Positions 33,117-42,757 of a stretch of DNA of 64,000 nucleotides are shown in pieces; positions within the stretch are counted from its first letter, which is position 1; every line of letters begins with the position of its first letter. This stretch comes from Hymenobacter canadensis. GTDB lineage: Bacteria > Bacteroidota > Bacteroidia > Cytophagales > Hymenobacteraceae. A program made the translations under genes and the position numbers. The stretch spans positions 1,922,001-1,986,000 of the forward strand of contig NZ_CP114767.1 in assembly GCF_027359925.1 (NCBI RefSeq), written 5' to 3'. Under the pieces are notes generated by a model. It saw only the letters and a list, made by a program, of their open reading frames with translations, was not told the origin of the DNA and did no database searches.

Positions 33117-33152
33117 AAAAAGCCCCTTCCACCGCAGTGGAAGGGGCTTTTT
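33117..33152. terminator. bidirectional terminator
   Basis: 16-bp perfect stem AAAAGCCCCTTCCAC / GTGGAAGGGGCTTTT with A and T runs at the ends, ending the hypothetical gene (plus) and usable for the T9SS gene (minus). Confidence 0.9.
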
Positions 33153-33161
33153 ACCTTACCA

Positions 33162-33195
33162 AGAAGCGTTGGCAAGCGCGGTTGCCAACGCTTCT
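33162..33195. terminator. second hairpin at the convergent end
   Basis: 14-bp perfect stem (33162-33175 with 33182-33195) 6 bp before the stop of the large T9SS gene, working as an additional terminator or pausing site. Confidence 0.7.
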
Positions 33196-33201
33196 GAACG
33201 G

Positions 33202-36200
33202 TTAGTCCTGCCTGGTGAACTTGCGCATCACACGGCCGGCGGCCGTCGTGACCTCCAGATGGTAGAGGCCGGCCGGCAGCGCAGCCACGTTCAGTGTGGC
33301 CGTACCCGTGCTGGTTTTGCCCTCCAGCATCACGGCACCGATGGTGCTCAGCACGCGGTAGGTAGCCTCCGGAGCGGGCGCTACCACCTGCAGCTCCGTG
33401 TGCGCTGGGTTGGGATAGAGTGACAGCTCCTTGCCAGCTGCTACGGCCACCACCGGCGAGAACGACGCCTGACCGTTGGTATCCACCTGGCGGAGGCGGT
33501 AGTAGGCCGTGCCGGGCAGCGGTTGCCGGTCGAGGGCGGAGTAGGTGTGGCGCTGGGCGGTGGTACCCTGGCCGGCTACGGTGGCCAATGTGCGGAACTG
33601 CGCGCCATCGGCGGAGCGCTGCACTTCGAAGCGGGCGTTATTCTGCTCGGAAGCCGTAGCCCAGTCCAGGCGCACGGCGTTGGTCTGCCGCTGGGCCGTA
33701 AAGCGGATCAGCTCCACGGGCAGCGGGTTGTTGGTCACGTCGGGGTCGGTGCTGGCCAGGGCGAAGTCACTGAACGAAGTGAAAGTGCCGGACGTAAGGG
33801 TGCCGGGCACAAAGTTGCCCGCATCAGCGGTACCAGTTGCGGTCGAGTGACCAATGTTTTCCCAACCGCTGCCGTTGTTCTTGGCCACTACCAGCGAAGT
33901 AGCTGTGGGGTCCGTTACTTGGTCATCGGTGCCAAAGCTTAGGGTAATATTACCGGAGAATGCCGTCGGAATTACGTTCGGGACGATAGAGTAGTATCGT
34001 ATGCGGGATACTCGCCGCAAGTCACCTAGCAATACCGGGCTAGCAGGAGCCATGTTTATCTGCTCCGCTGTGTAGATAACATCATTGCCCTGAGCGGATA
34101 TCTGCAAACGTATTGGCCGAAACGCGCTGCCTTTGCCAATCGACAACGTAACGTTCGTGTTACCTCCTGCTTCTATCAGGCAGGAAAGTGGGCCATCCAC
34201 AAATGCTGTATTGCTGCTGCCGGTAGTCACAGTCAACTCATTAATCTGCAGCGTGCTTCGGGCGGGAGTGCTACCAGCTATGTAGGAAGTAGTGATTTTT
34301 CCTCCATCAAAATCCAGGTCACCGTCTGATACCACGGGGTAGGCGATGGTTAGGCCCGCCGGATTTGAAACGCGAATCAGCGTGAAGAAATCAGTGGGGC
34401 CCACCAGCACCGGGTTAGTGCCCGTTCCGTTAATGATCTGAGGCGTAGTACCATTGAAGATTACCTCATTGCCATTGTCGAAGGTTAATTGGCCACCATT
34501 GACGGTAATGTTGCCCCCAATACTGGTAGAGCCGAAGTTCATCCCCACGTTACCGCTCTGCACAATCAGGTCGTTGAGAATGGCTATACCCGAGCCACCC
34601 GTCAGGTTTGCCAGAGTATTGTTGCCGGCTGGCTGCCGAATTTCCAAGATGGGGAAAGTCCGGCCATTGAAGCTGGTGGCAGTAGTCAGGCCATTGATGT
34701 AGTAGCGGCTGCCACTCTCAAACACAACAACGGACGCCGGCGCAGTGAGGCCGAAAGGGTTGGCTCCACCATTTTGCTCAAACGTAGCCCCGCTACGGAA
34801 CACCACCGCACTGGCCGAAGCAGTGTTTGTGCCAAACGGGTTACCCGAGAAGTACGTGCCCGCCCGGAAATAGCCGGTACTCGTGAATTCTACGGCATTG
34901 GCTCCCCGAGCCACCAGCCGATGAGCGCCACTCCGCGAAACGTTGCCGTCAAACTCCAACCGGCCGGCGACCAGACCTGTCTGGCCGCTTTGCAGATCCA
35001 GTATCAGGTCGCGGGCTCCGGTGGTAGCATTGTTCAGGAAGCGTGTCACCGAGCCACTGGTAATTTCGAAGTCTGGACCGGGCTGGTTGCCGCTGATGAT
35101 GAGGGTACGGTCGCCGCTGGGCAGCGTTAGGTCGGCGGTTACGTTGTTGATAAACCGAAGCTGCCCTATGGTTTGCGTGGTAGGAGACATGTCCAGGCCC
35201 GCAACGGCGGTTGGCGTAACCTGGCCATCGAACACCAATATATCGGTGGTTTGTGGCGCAGTTCGTGCCGGAGACCAGCTACTGGAGCTGCTCCAGTTGC
35301 CCGTTCCTCCTGTTGCTGACCATGTGTACGTACTGGCCGCGGGAGCTGCTGTGGCATTGCCGGTAACGGCTACCGCCACGCTGGTGCTGCCAACAACGTT
35401 GGTAACATCGGCCGGGCCGGTGGTGCCGGGCGAGGCTGGGGCTACAAACCGTACCCATACCTGCCGACTCAGGGAACCAGCAGCCGTGGTGGTAGCCGTT
35501 TGGCTGCCGGCAAAACCGGCTGTGGCCGACGTTACTGATAGTTCGAAGGCAGCCGGAGCCGTAATAGTTACCGTGCTTGAAGCAGGCAGATTACTACCGT
35601 TGAGAGTGTAGGATTGTGCGGTGGAAGTGGTGCCAACCTGTGCGCTGAAGCTCAGCGAAGACTGCGTGGCCGTAAGGGTAGCGACTGGCGCCGTAACAGT
35701 AAATGACGCGGCAGCCGAAGCTCCGCCGCCCGGCGCAGCATTGGTCACTACCACATCGTAGGTGCCGGCCGTGGCAATATCGGCGGCCAAGATGGCGGCC
35801 GTCAGGCGCGTGGCCGACACGAACGTGGTAACGCGGTTGGTGCCGTTGAAGCTGACCGTAGAGCCGCTGATGAAGCCCGTCCCATTGACGGTAAGCGTGA
35901 AGTTGCCGCTTCCGGCCACGGCCGTATTCGGCGACAGGCTACTGATGGCCGGCACCGGATTCGGGGGCGTGACGCTGCCACTCAGCGGTACATCCAGCTG
36001 GGCAGCCCCGCCGCCGGTATTCACTACCAGCTCGTTGTTGTAAGTATCCACCGGCAGCCCGCCCTTCAGACGCACGTACACATCAGTTGCCGAAAAGTTG
36101 CTTACGGTGAAGCCGCTCCCGAACGTGGCATTGTCCTGCGACACCTCGTAGTTGGTAGGAGCCGTAACGGTCACGGTGGAGTTGGCGGGCAGGTTGTTGC

Positions 36201-37227
36201 CCGTGAGGCGGTAGATCTGGGTCGCCGAGGGCCCAAACCCTTCCACGTAGGTGAAACCGGTGAGGGCAGTGGGATTGGCGGTGAGAGTTGGGGTGGCAGT
36301 AGGAGCCGTGACTTCAAAATTGCCGGATGGTGTGCCCGTCGTAATCGGATTGGAGCCATCAACACGCACCTTGTAGGTGGTACCAGCTACGGTGTTAGCC
36401 GGAATAGTTACGGTCAGGCTGGTAGCCGTAGAAGAAACGATAGTAAGAGCCGTTGTGAAGGAAGTACCAGCCGCATCTGACAATACAGCGCTGAACGTGT
36501 TGCCGTTATTGAAGGTGCCGGTCGTACTAAAGTTTACCGTCAGATTGCTCCCAGCTACCACTGGATTTGGGTTGACTGTGCCGGTAGTGATTGTGGCAGG
36601 TACTGAAGTACAGGTGAAACTTGCAGCAGAAGAGTTTCGAGGCGCGGCACTTTGTGCTATAAAATCAGCACTATTATCGTCTGTATCTTGGCAACCGTTT
36701 GTTTTGCGAAACGTCGCATTTGTTGCTGAAGGAGCTGGTGCAGCTCCTAGCCCTTCAAATGTGCTAGCCGTTCCAAATCCTACTCTATCAACTCGAGTAG
36801 CACCATTTAATAAATCAACTCTACCATTCGTCCCAGACATGTTCACACTGCCCGTGCTACTTGCTGGGCTAGTCTGGTCGGGTGTAGGCAACGCTGTAAA
36901 GCCTGAAGTTGCACCCGCTAGCTGAATTAGATAATACCTACCAGCCTGAATTGAACCGCTCAATGATACGCTTCCTCCTGATCCTCCGGTAGCGGAGAAA
37001 TAGGCCAATGAATAACCACTTAGCGAAACAGATGATGTTCCCTTGTTAAACAGTTCAACGTAATCTTGCCTATATGTAGCTCCACTATTACCTCCTGCGC
37101 CATAAACTTGGCTAATAACTACCTGCCCCCACCCTACTACTGGGCTCAGTAGTAACAGCAAAACGAACAACACCCGCCAGACGGGACCAGAGCAGGCGGC
37201 AAACGAACGAGTAGACGGTGTAACCAT
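33202..37227 (-). CDS. large T9SS-secreted multidomain surface protein
   Basis: 1341 residues from ATG at 37227 ([18 protein letters not shown]), with a long signal peptide ending VVGWGQ. Domains in order: a lamin-tail-like domain ([34 protein letters not shown]) to about 195; several Ig/IPT-TIG-like beta domains ([20 protein letters not shown]); repeats of about 100 residues with [19 protein letters not shown]; a beta-helix-like filled central part; and a C-terminal T9SS sorting domain ([29 protein letters not shown]). A paralog with shared C-terminal modules lies just upstream. The first 650 bp are visibly AT-richer than the rest. Confidence 0.85.
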   Translation of the reverse strand: MVTPSTRSFAACSGPVWRVLFVLLLLLSPVVGWGQVVISQVYGAGGNSGATYRQDYVELFNKGTSSVSLSGYSLAYFSATGGSGGSVSLSGSIQAGRYYLIQLAGATSGFTALPTPDQTSPASSTGSVNMSGTNGRVDLLNGATRVDRVGFGTASTFEGLGAAPAPSATNATFRKTNGCQDTDDNSADFIAQSAAPRNSSAASFTCTSVPATITTGTVNPNPVVAGSNLTVNFSTTGTFNNGNTFSAVLSDAAGTSFTTALTIVSSTATSLTVTIPANTVAGTTYKVRVDGSNPITTGTPSGNFEVTAPTATPTLTANPTALTGFTYVEGFGPSATQIYRLTGNNLPANSTVTVTAPTNYEVSQDNATFGSGFTVSNFSATDVYVRLKGGLPVDTYNNELVVNTGGGAAQLDVPLSGSVTPPNPVPAISSLSPNTAVAGSGNFTLTVNGTGFISGSTVSFNGTNRVTTFVSATRLTAAILAADIATAGTYDVVVTNAAPGGGASAAASFTVTAPVATLTATQSSLSFSAQVGTTSTAQSYTLNGSNLPASSTVTITAPAAFELSVTSATAGFAGSQTATTTAAGSLSRQVWVRFVAPASPGTTGPADVTNVVGSTSVAVAVTGNATAAPAASTYTWSATGGTGNWSSSSSWSPARTAPQTTDILVFDGQVTPTAVAGLDMSPTTQTIGQLRFINNVTADLTLPSGDRTLIISGNQPGPDFEITSGSVTRFLNNATTGARDLILDLQSGQTGLVAGRLEFDGNVSRSGAHRLVARGANAVEFTSTGYFRAGTYFSGNPFGTNTASASAVVFRSGATFEQNGGANPFGLTAPASVVVFESGSRYYINGLTTATSFNGRTFPILEIRQPAGNNTLANLTGGSGIAILNDLIVQSGNVGMNFGSTSIGGNITVNGGQLTFDNGNEVIFNGTTPQIINGTGTNPVLVGPTDFFTLIRVSNPAGLTIAYPVVSDGDLDFDGGKITTSYIAGSTPARSTLQINELTVTTGSSNTAFVDGPLSCLIEAGGNTNVTLSIGKGSAFRPIRLQISAQGNDVIYTAEQINMAPASPVLLGDLRRVSRIRYYSIVPNVIPTAFSGNITLSFGTDDQVTDPTATSLVVAKNNGSGWENIGHSTATGTADAGNFVPGTLTSGTFTSFSDFALASTDPDVTNNPLPVELIRFTAQRQTNAVRLDWATASEQNNARFEVQRSADGAQFRTLATVAGQGTTAQRHTYSALDRQPLPGTAYYRLRQVDTNGQASFSPVVAVAAGKELSLYPNPAHTELQVVAPAPEATYRVLSTIGAVMLEGKTSTGTATLNVAALPAGLYHLEVTTAAGRVMRKFTRQD

Positions 37228-37271
37228 GTGCAACGAAGGTGGAAGATGTAGCAAGAGAGGATCAGCAACCC

Positions 37272-37303
37272 CAAAGATACAAGTTATTCAAGGCGTAGTA
37301 CAA
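37272..37303 (-). promoter_or_regulatory. promoter of the large T9SS gene
   Basis: On the minus strand TTG (37303-37301), 21-nt spacer, TATCTTTG (37279-37272), 45 nt before the start codon; a good match to the Bacteroidetes consensus. Confidence 0.75.
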
Positions 37304-37344
37304 CATACTACATATTAAGGAATCATTATAGATTCGGCCATAAA

Positions 37345-37374
37345 GAAAGCCTCCCGCATGTGCGGGAGGCTTTC
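37345..37374 (-). terminator. terminator of the second T9SS gene
   Basis: 14-bp perfect stem GAAAGCCTCCCGCA / TGCGGGAGGCTTTC with a 2-nt loop; on the minus strand it is followed by TTTA. Confidence 0.8.
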
Positions 37375-37409
37375 CTTTGAAGCGGAGCGGCGGGGGCCGC
37401 GCCAGTGGC

Positions 37410-40400
37410 TTAGTTCTTTACCACTTTGCGGGTCACCTGCTGGTCGCCGGTGCCTACCGTCACCACGTAGGTGCCGGCGGGCAGGGTGGTCAGGTCGAGC
37501 TCACCGGTTACGGGCAGGGTCTGCTCGCGCAGCACCCGGCCGGTCAGGTCGGAGATACGAACGCGCAGGCCCTCGGCGGTAGTAGCCTGGGGCAGGGCCA
37601 CCGTCAGCTTGCCCGAGGTTGGGTTGGGGTAGAAGCTAGCCTCGGTGAGACCGGCGCTCTTCACCGTCACCACTGGCGAGTACGAGAACTGGCCGTCGGT
37701 GTCGATCTGCTTCAGGCGGTAGTAGCTCAGGCCAGCCAGGGGGCGGGCATCTACAGCGTCGTAGTTGCTGCGGGCGCTGGTAGTACCGTTGCCCTGCTTG
37801 AACAGGATGGTCGAGAACTCGCGGGCGTCCTGACTGCGCTGCACCTCGAAGCCTTTGTTGTTCTTCTCCGAAGCCGTTACCCAGTTCAGGTTCACTTGGC
37901 CATTGCGGAGCTGAGCCGTGAAGCTCTTCAACTCCACTGGCAGCGGCAGCTGCACGTTGATGGGCAGGTTTGGCGTCTTGTAGTTTTCAGCACCGGGGGT
38001 CTGATCATTGTTGTTCTCGAAGCCGAAGAAGTAGTACTGTGTATTCGGGTCGAGTCCTGTAATTGTGGCGACAGTACCCGAGCTAATGAATACCACAAAA
38101 TTACCGTTGATATTCGAGCCCTGTCCATAAACGTTAGCGCCAGGTTGATACGGAGTAGCATCCTGCGGGAAAGAAGCAGGCCCCAGGGTAGGATTCAGGC
38201 TAGCGATAATCAGGCGGTTCTCACCGAAGCCAGCGGCTTCCGGGTTGCCGGGGAAAGCCGAGCCATCTTCCTGCGTGAAGTTGATGGTTACACTACGGCC
38301 ATCAGCCGAGCGTGTCACCGTTGCGGCCGACTGGCGTGTAGGCTCCACGTCAATGGCGCGGCCCTGCAAACGAGCGTTGGGCACCCGGTTGAACTCAACG
38401 TTGCCGTTGATGTCGGGCGTACGGAACAGAATATCGGCTAAGGCTTGGCCTACACGGGTAGGAGCATAGCGCACGTACAGGGGCACGCGGGCCAAGCTGT
38501 CCTGGGCATTGGGCGTCAGCGTCAGCTGGAAGCCCGTAGGGTTAGCAGCAGTACCAATGTCCGAAAAATCAGCTGTCAGCGACATCTGGAACTGTGGTGT
38601 ACGAGTAGGGTTGAGCGGGTTAGGCGTGCTAGGCGCATCCGGGTCGTTTTCCATCCGCAGCGTCACGCTGTTATTCAGGCGGGCTCCCTGCAGCACAAGC
38701 GTCTGCGTGGCCGACGGGGTGCCTTTTACCTGGTTGATCACCGGCGCGAAGGATCCGCGTACGTTCAGTTCCGGCTCGCTCGAACCATTTACAGATACAA
38801 ACTGCGTACGGGCCGGCGCACTGCTGTTAGAGATTACCTGGCCCCGGTTAGTCTGGGCAGCAGGCGGGAAGTAGCGCACATAAATGGTCGTCTGGTCAAT
38901 ATCGCCGTTGAGCGAAGGAGTAGGCGAGCCCTGAACCCGAGGCAGCGTCAGGGAGTTGCCAGTGGCAGTACCCAGCGAGTTGAAGCCACCTGGAGCGGCT
39001 GGATCAGCCGACAGCGAAACCTGGAAGAACTGCGGAGCCAAAATCGTCAGGTCCTGCAACAGATTGTCGGCCGAAATCCGGTAAGACTGAATAGCAGAAG
39101 GCGTAGCCGGCGACGTGCTGAATTCGCGCAAAATAGCATCTGTTACCGAGATATCAGAAATCGCACCGCTGGTATTAGTTCCTGAAACCGCAACGTCTAC
39201 CTGAGTGGCCCCCGTGCTGGTGAGGGCGATAGTGCCCGAGAAATTACCCTGAGCTACCGTTGGCACCAACTGTACTTCAATCGTCTGGTTGGTGATGTTG
39301 CCGGAAGCATTCGGCTGGATATCGAGCGGGCCGCTGGTAAAGCTGCCGGCACTGTTCGTAATGTTGCGGAACTGAATGTTGCCGTTCGAGGCAGTCAGCG
39401 TCAGCGGGCCGCTCAGGTTGGTGGCACTCACAGTAAAGGTCTGCGTCTGAGCCGAACCGCTGTTAGTAACCGTTCCGAACTCCAGCGCCAGCGGCGAAGC
39501 GTTGATCGTTGGCGTAACCGGAGCCGGAGCACCCGATCCGCTTACGGCTACCGAGGCCGTAGCAGCGCCGTTGCCGGTAGCTACCACGTTGCCCGTAATC
39601 GCACCCGTTGTACCAGGCACAAAGCGCACATCTACCGACTGGTTGATGGCACCGTTGACAGGCACCAGAGTAAAAGGATTGGGTGAGAAAGCCTGGCCAT
39701 TCACCCGGATTTCGTAGCCAACCGGAGCCGATACCGTCACGTTGCCGGACAGATCCTGACCCGTCAACTGGAACGATTGAGCAGCCGAACTGGTACCCAC
39801 AGCCTGTGAGCCGAACGCCAGCGAAGTTGGGTTCGCAGTTAGGATGGGCTGGGGGGCCGTAGCATTGCCGGAAACCGTAACCGCAGCAGCAGTAGCACCA
39901 GTGCTGGTCACTGTAATGTCGGCTTGGATGGTTTGTGGATACGGGCCGGGAGCAGATGCAAACGTCGGCGCGAAAATCACGTCGAACTGGGCCGAGGCGT
40001 TGCCATTGGCATTTGGCGTAACAGCAGCAGTCTGCTCGTACGGATCGGAAGAACCCGTCAGACGCAGCAGGTATCCGGCCGGAGCCGTTACCGTAGCGTC
40101 GCCCAGCAGGTCGTTACCTGTAACAGTGAGCGTACGAGGTATTGAGCGCTGATTTACGGCCGTGTTTGGAAACAACTGGCTGCTGATGCTAACCACCAGC
40201 GACGGCTGGAATGCCCGGAACGTTACGTCATCAAGACGATACTGCCGAGTGCTGATACCACCAGGTTTGCGGAAACGAACGATGAGGTTGCTGGTGCTGG
40301 GCAGCGCAGCTGTCGTGCTAATTAGATACCAATCTGCAGTAGCCCCCAGGGTAGGGAACGTAAAAGGAATGTTCTGGAATGTTGACCCACCTACATTGCC

Positions 40401-40877
40401 ATCACGCGCTTCCAGCACAATATCCCCTGCCAGACCAGCAGCCGGGATACGCAGGCCAAACGAGATACGCTGGCGGCTGCTCAGGCTGGTAGTGTTGATG
40501 TTGCCAATTGTCAGGTTGTATGTGGCAGCATTCTGCACCTGCACAGTATTAGTCGGGTTTTCGCGGCCAAACAGAATACTGGCTCCGCCCGATGCCCCCT
40601 GCGAAGTACCAACGGCATTCGTAAATGTGTATTGGTCAGTAGAAAAACCATTGGCAGGCGACACAATCGACGCGCCGCTAAACGCAAATGCGGCCGAGTT
40701 ATCCAACCGGCCATTGGCATCAGCATTCGCTGGTGTTTCGAAAGGCACCGCAGTACCGAAGGTTTCGGTAAAGTTCTGGGCATGGGACAGGCCTGGCAAT
40801 GCTAATGCCAGCAGCAGAAGCAGCTGGCGGAAGGGCCTCAAAGTCCAGCGTGTGTTACGCAGGTAAGAGTTGTTCAT
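37410..40877 (-). CDS. large T9SS-secreted Ig-repeat protein
   Basis: 1155 residues from ATG at 40877 (MNNSYLRNTRWTLRPFRQ), signal peptide ending LSHAQ. The N-terminal 200 residues are a beta-rich choice-of-anchor-like domain (RQYRLDDVTFRAF). They are followed by a series of about 100-residue Ig-like units, several starting with P-x-L-x-A-N/S-P (ILTANPTSLAFGSQAVGTSS) and containing F-x-L-T/S-G/A-x-x-L-S-G. Then come PLPVELKSFTAQLRNGQVNL and a C-terminal sorting domain (FYPNPTSGKLTVALPQ, TLPAGTYVVTVGTGDQQVTR). The same unit types occur in the neighbouring 1341-residue protein, so the two are domain-sharing paralogs. Probably an adhesin or matrix protein; no catalytic domain seen. Confidence 0.85.
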   Translation of the reverse strand: MNNSYLRNTRWTLRPFRQLLLLLALALPGLSHAQNFTETFGTAVPFETPANADANGRLDNSAAFAFSGASIVSPANGFSTDQYTFTNAVGTSQGASGGASILFGRENPTNTVQVQNAATYNLTIGNINTTSLSSRQRISFGLRIPAAGLAGDIVLEARDGNVGGSTFQNIPFTFPTLGATADWYLISTTAALPSTSNLIVRFRKPGGISTRQYRLDDVTFRAFQPSLVVSISSQLFPNTAVNQRSIPRTLTVTGNDLLGDATVTAPAGYLLRLTGSSDPYEQTAAVTPNANGNASAQFDVIFAPTFASAPGPYPQTIQADITVTSTGATAAAVTVSGNATAPQPILTANPTSLAFGSQAVGTSSAAQSFQLTGQDLSGNVTVSAPVGYEIRVNGQAFSPNPFTLVPVNGAINQSVDVRFVPGTTGAITGNVVATGNGAATASVAVSGSGAPAPVTPTINASPLALEFGTVTNSGSAQTQTFTVSATNLSGPLTLTASNGNIQFRNITNSAGSFTSGPLDIQPNASGNITNQTIEVQLVPTVAQGNFSGTIALTSTGATQVDVAVSGTNTSGAISDISVTDAILREFSTSPATPSAIQSYRISADNLLQDLTILAPQFFQVSLSADPAAPGGFNSLGTATGNSLTLPRVQGSPTPSLNGDIDQTTIYVRYFPPAAQTNRGQVISNSSAPARTQFVSVNGSSEPELNVRGSFAPVINQVKGTPSATQTLVLQGARLNNSVTLRMENDPDAPSTPNPLNPTRTPQFQMSLTADFSDIGTAANPTGFQLTLTPNAQDSLARVPLYVRYAPTRVGQALADILFRTPDINGNVEFNRVPNARLQGRAIDVEPTRQSAATVTRSADGRSVTINFTQEDGSAFPGNPEAAGFGENRLIIASLNPTLGPASFPQDATPYQPGANVYGQGSNINGNFVVFISSGTVATITGLDPNTQYYFFGFENNNDQTPGAENYKTPNLPINVQLPLPVELKSFTAQLRNGQVNLNWVTASEKNNKGFEVQRSQDAREFSTILFKQGNGTTSARSNYDAVDARPLAGLSYYRLKQIDTDGQFSYSPVVTVKSAGLTEASFYPNPTSGKLTVALPQATTAEGLRVRISDLTGRVLREQTLPVTGELDLTTLPAGTYVVTVGTGDQQVTRKVVKN

Positions 40878-40934
40878 ATGTATAGGAAAAGTAAGCGTTT
40901 CAAAAAGGAGGTGAGGAAAGAAGAAAAGCAGCAT

Positions 40935-41600
40935 TTAGCTGCACCAGTGTCGAGGGTTGGTACGCAAAAACAGGTACAAAGATTACCACGTTTCTTACAT
41001 CTTATTAAACTATTTTAAGGGCATTAAAAAGTGGGGGATGCCGTTTTTTGCAAGAACGCCAACCATATTTCATGCCAACAAGCACCATTTTAACTCTTTA
41101 TCTGCATGGCTGGCACACGCAGTAATCAGTTTCTACAATATCAAATATTGGTCATTTGACATACTAAGTTGCCGTTGCAAATTTGCGGCTATTTTCTGGA
41201 TAACGCAGCACTTTCGAATATCACACACTGAATAATAATATTTTTTACCATTTATAAATCAGCATATTACCTATCCTATAACTCTGTATTTTATACGGTT
41301 CTCACTTTATTTCAGACCCGTTTACTCTTACTCACAACAAGTCGTAAGCCCCTATAGTAAGCTCCGGCTGGCGGATTGAGTTGTGGTCATCCACTATGGA
41401 AGCAGAACTATGGCCCACATAGAATACCTGCGATTCTCCTAAGATATTATCCTTTGGATATAATTAATGATTGGCTGAATCCAAGTCTCAATTTGACACT
41501 ATTCAGTTTTCATAAACAGGATATAACCAAGACCACAAATAATAGATCCATCGTCTTTGCAGGACGATGGGCCATATGGTCACTATACAAAGTTTAAATG
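40935..41600. other. AT-rich non-coding stretch
   Basis: About 670 bp, much lower in GC than the genome average and without a supported gene. It must hold the promoter of the T9SS gene at 40877; GGTAATCTTTGTAC on the minus strand near 40978-40985 is close to, but not exactly, a TAnnTTTG box. A hairpin CCATCGTC/GACGATGG (41548-41570) lies just downstream of the first gene relic. Confidence 0.5.
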
Positions 41601-41607
41601 GCGTCAG

Positions 41608-42170
41608 CTACTTGTCGTCAGGATGTGTCTCATTTTGAAACAATGTGGTGCGGTTACTACCTGATAGCTCCGTTTGCCAGACTTCCGGCACCTGCTGGTT
41701 AGCACTACTGACCTGAACGAAAGTAACCTTGGCTCCATTGCCGCTAAAACGCAGAAAATATCGTTGAAGCCGGGATGCTTTCCGCCTCCACTTCCACAAC
41801 ACTGTACAGATGAAAGAGAGCTACCACTAGCCTTGTCCAGATTCTGGAAGAATATCTTCGCATTTGTTTGCCTTCCTGTCGCATTCCCGACAACTGTGTC
41901 CTAGCGGAGCGGGGCAGCAGTCAGCAACATCAGGCCGGAACTGTCACGGTTGATACGTCAGAGTTTATCGTTGTTAGCAAACAGCAACTGAGTGCCATCT
42001 AGCAACCAACAGTAGCCGATAGATTGCTGCAGCCTTCCACCGGCAGAGGTGAAATCAGGCGTTGGTCGGAGCCGTCACAGTTCATCGTATGTAGCAGGGT
42101 TTGGCCGGAGGCATTGGATGTACAGGCTCCACGCTGGCACTACCGATAAGCTGACTGGAGTCTTCGAAAC
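41608..42170 (-). pseudogene. decayed copy of the PD40 lipoprotein gene (older copy)
   Basis: On the minus strand the sequence ending at 41608 reads FSGNGAKVTFVQVSSANQQ, VPEVWQTELSGSNRTTLFQN, ETHPDDK and stop, matching the C-terminus of the intact lipoprotein at 42758 (FSGNGAKVVFVNASNVNQS, VPEVWQMDL). Further upstream, DNA matching the intact gene continues with frameshifts and a large internal deletion: 41820-41880 resembles 42960-43030, and about 41910-42130 resembles 43226-43480 (for instance GCCGGAGGCATTGGA). Beyond about 42170 similarity fades. No open frame remains. Confidence 0.75.
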
Positions 42171-42412
42171 CTACACAGGCAGCCTCTCCTATCTGCCACT
42201 GTACCAATTTAACTCCGCGTGGAGTTGGCCTTCAATAAGCGTGACGCCTTGTTTCGCAAGCCTCGAACCTGCTACTACAGTGCTTGAAGGCAGTGCCGCT
42301 CAATAGTTCGCCCCATCAAGTGCGTCTCCACAGAAGCAGAGAAAAACCCAGCTAATAGCATCGGTATTACTGGCGAGTAGCTGTACTGGCTACAATATTC
42401 TATGCTTTGCAC

Positions 42413-42454
42413 AAAAAAACGGGGCCCACCACCTGTATAATATGTAGTAGGCCC
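42413..42454 (-). terminator. hairpin after the younger relic
   Basis: GGGCCCACCA (42422-42431) pairs with TAGTAGGCCC (42445-42454) with two G-T or mismatched positions; on the minus strand a T7 run follows (A7 at 42413-42419). It is placed 28 bp beyond the stop of the relic, as the intact gene's terminator is placed beyond its own. Confidence 0.7.
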
Positions 42455-42481
42455 AACCAGGGTTTTCCTGAACAGAAGTGA

Positions 42482-42690
42482 CTAGTTTTTTGCTTCCGGC
42501 TGACTAGCGTTTTGAAAGAGGCGCGCCCGGTTGCGGCCATCCAGATCTACCTGCCAGACTTCTGGCACCGATTGGTTGACGTTGAGTACCTGTACAAACA
42601 CAATTTTACCCCCGCTGGCCGTGTATCGGGGCGTCACGTCGTTGCAGCTGGCCGGCTTGCTGGAGTTGCTAGAGCCCTTAAGATGTCACA
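42482..42690 (-). pseudogene. truncated 3' copy of the PD40 lipoprotein gene (younger copy)
   Basis: Minus-strand frame ending with TAG at 42482-42484: ...SSKPASCNDVTPRYTASGG, KIVFVQVLNVNQSVPEVWQV, DLDGRNRARLFQNASQPEAK N stop. Over about 65 residues this aligns with the C-terminus of the intact gene (KPVGTNDIYPRFSGNGAKVV, FVNASNVNQSVPEVWQMDL). The 5' four fifths of the gene are missing and there is no start codon. The homology begins right at the terminator of the intact gene. Confidence 0.82.
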
Positions 42691-42722
42691 AAAAAATCCA
42701 CTGTCCTTATCGGGACAGTGGA
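42691..42722 (-). terminator. terminator of the PD40 lipoprotein gene
   Basis: Perfect 10-bp stem TCCACTGTCC / GGACAGTGGA (42697-42706 with 42713-42722); the minus strand continues with a T run. It is 35 bp past the stop of the intact gene. Confidence 0.85.
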
Positions 42723-42757
42723 CTAAATGAACATTTTATGCAAATGAGCGCCTACAA

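Noticed and set aside
42049..42306. Plus-strand open frame in the AT-rich region
   Set aside because: It lies antisense to recognisable relic sequence of the PD40 lipoprotein gene and has no protein features.
40935..42757. Possible mobile element or horizontally acquired island
   Set aside because: AT-rich, but I found no transposase, terminal inverted repeats or target duplications; the relics are explained by local duplication.
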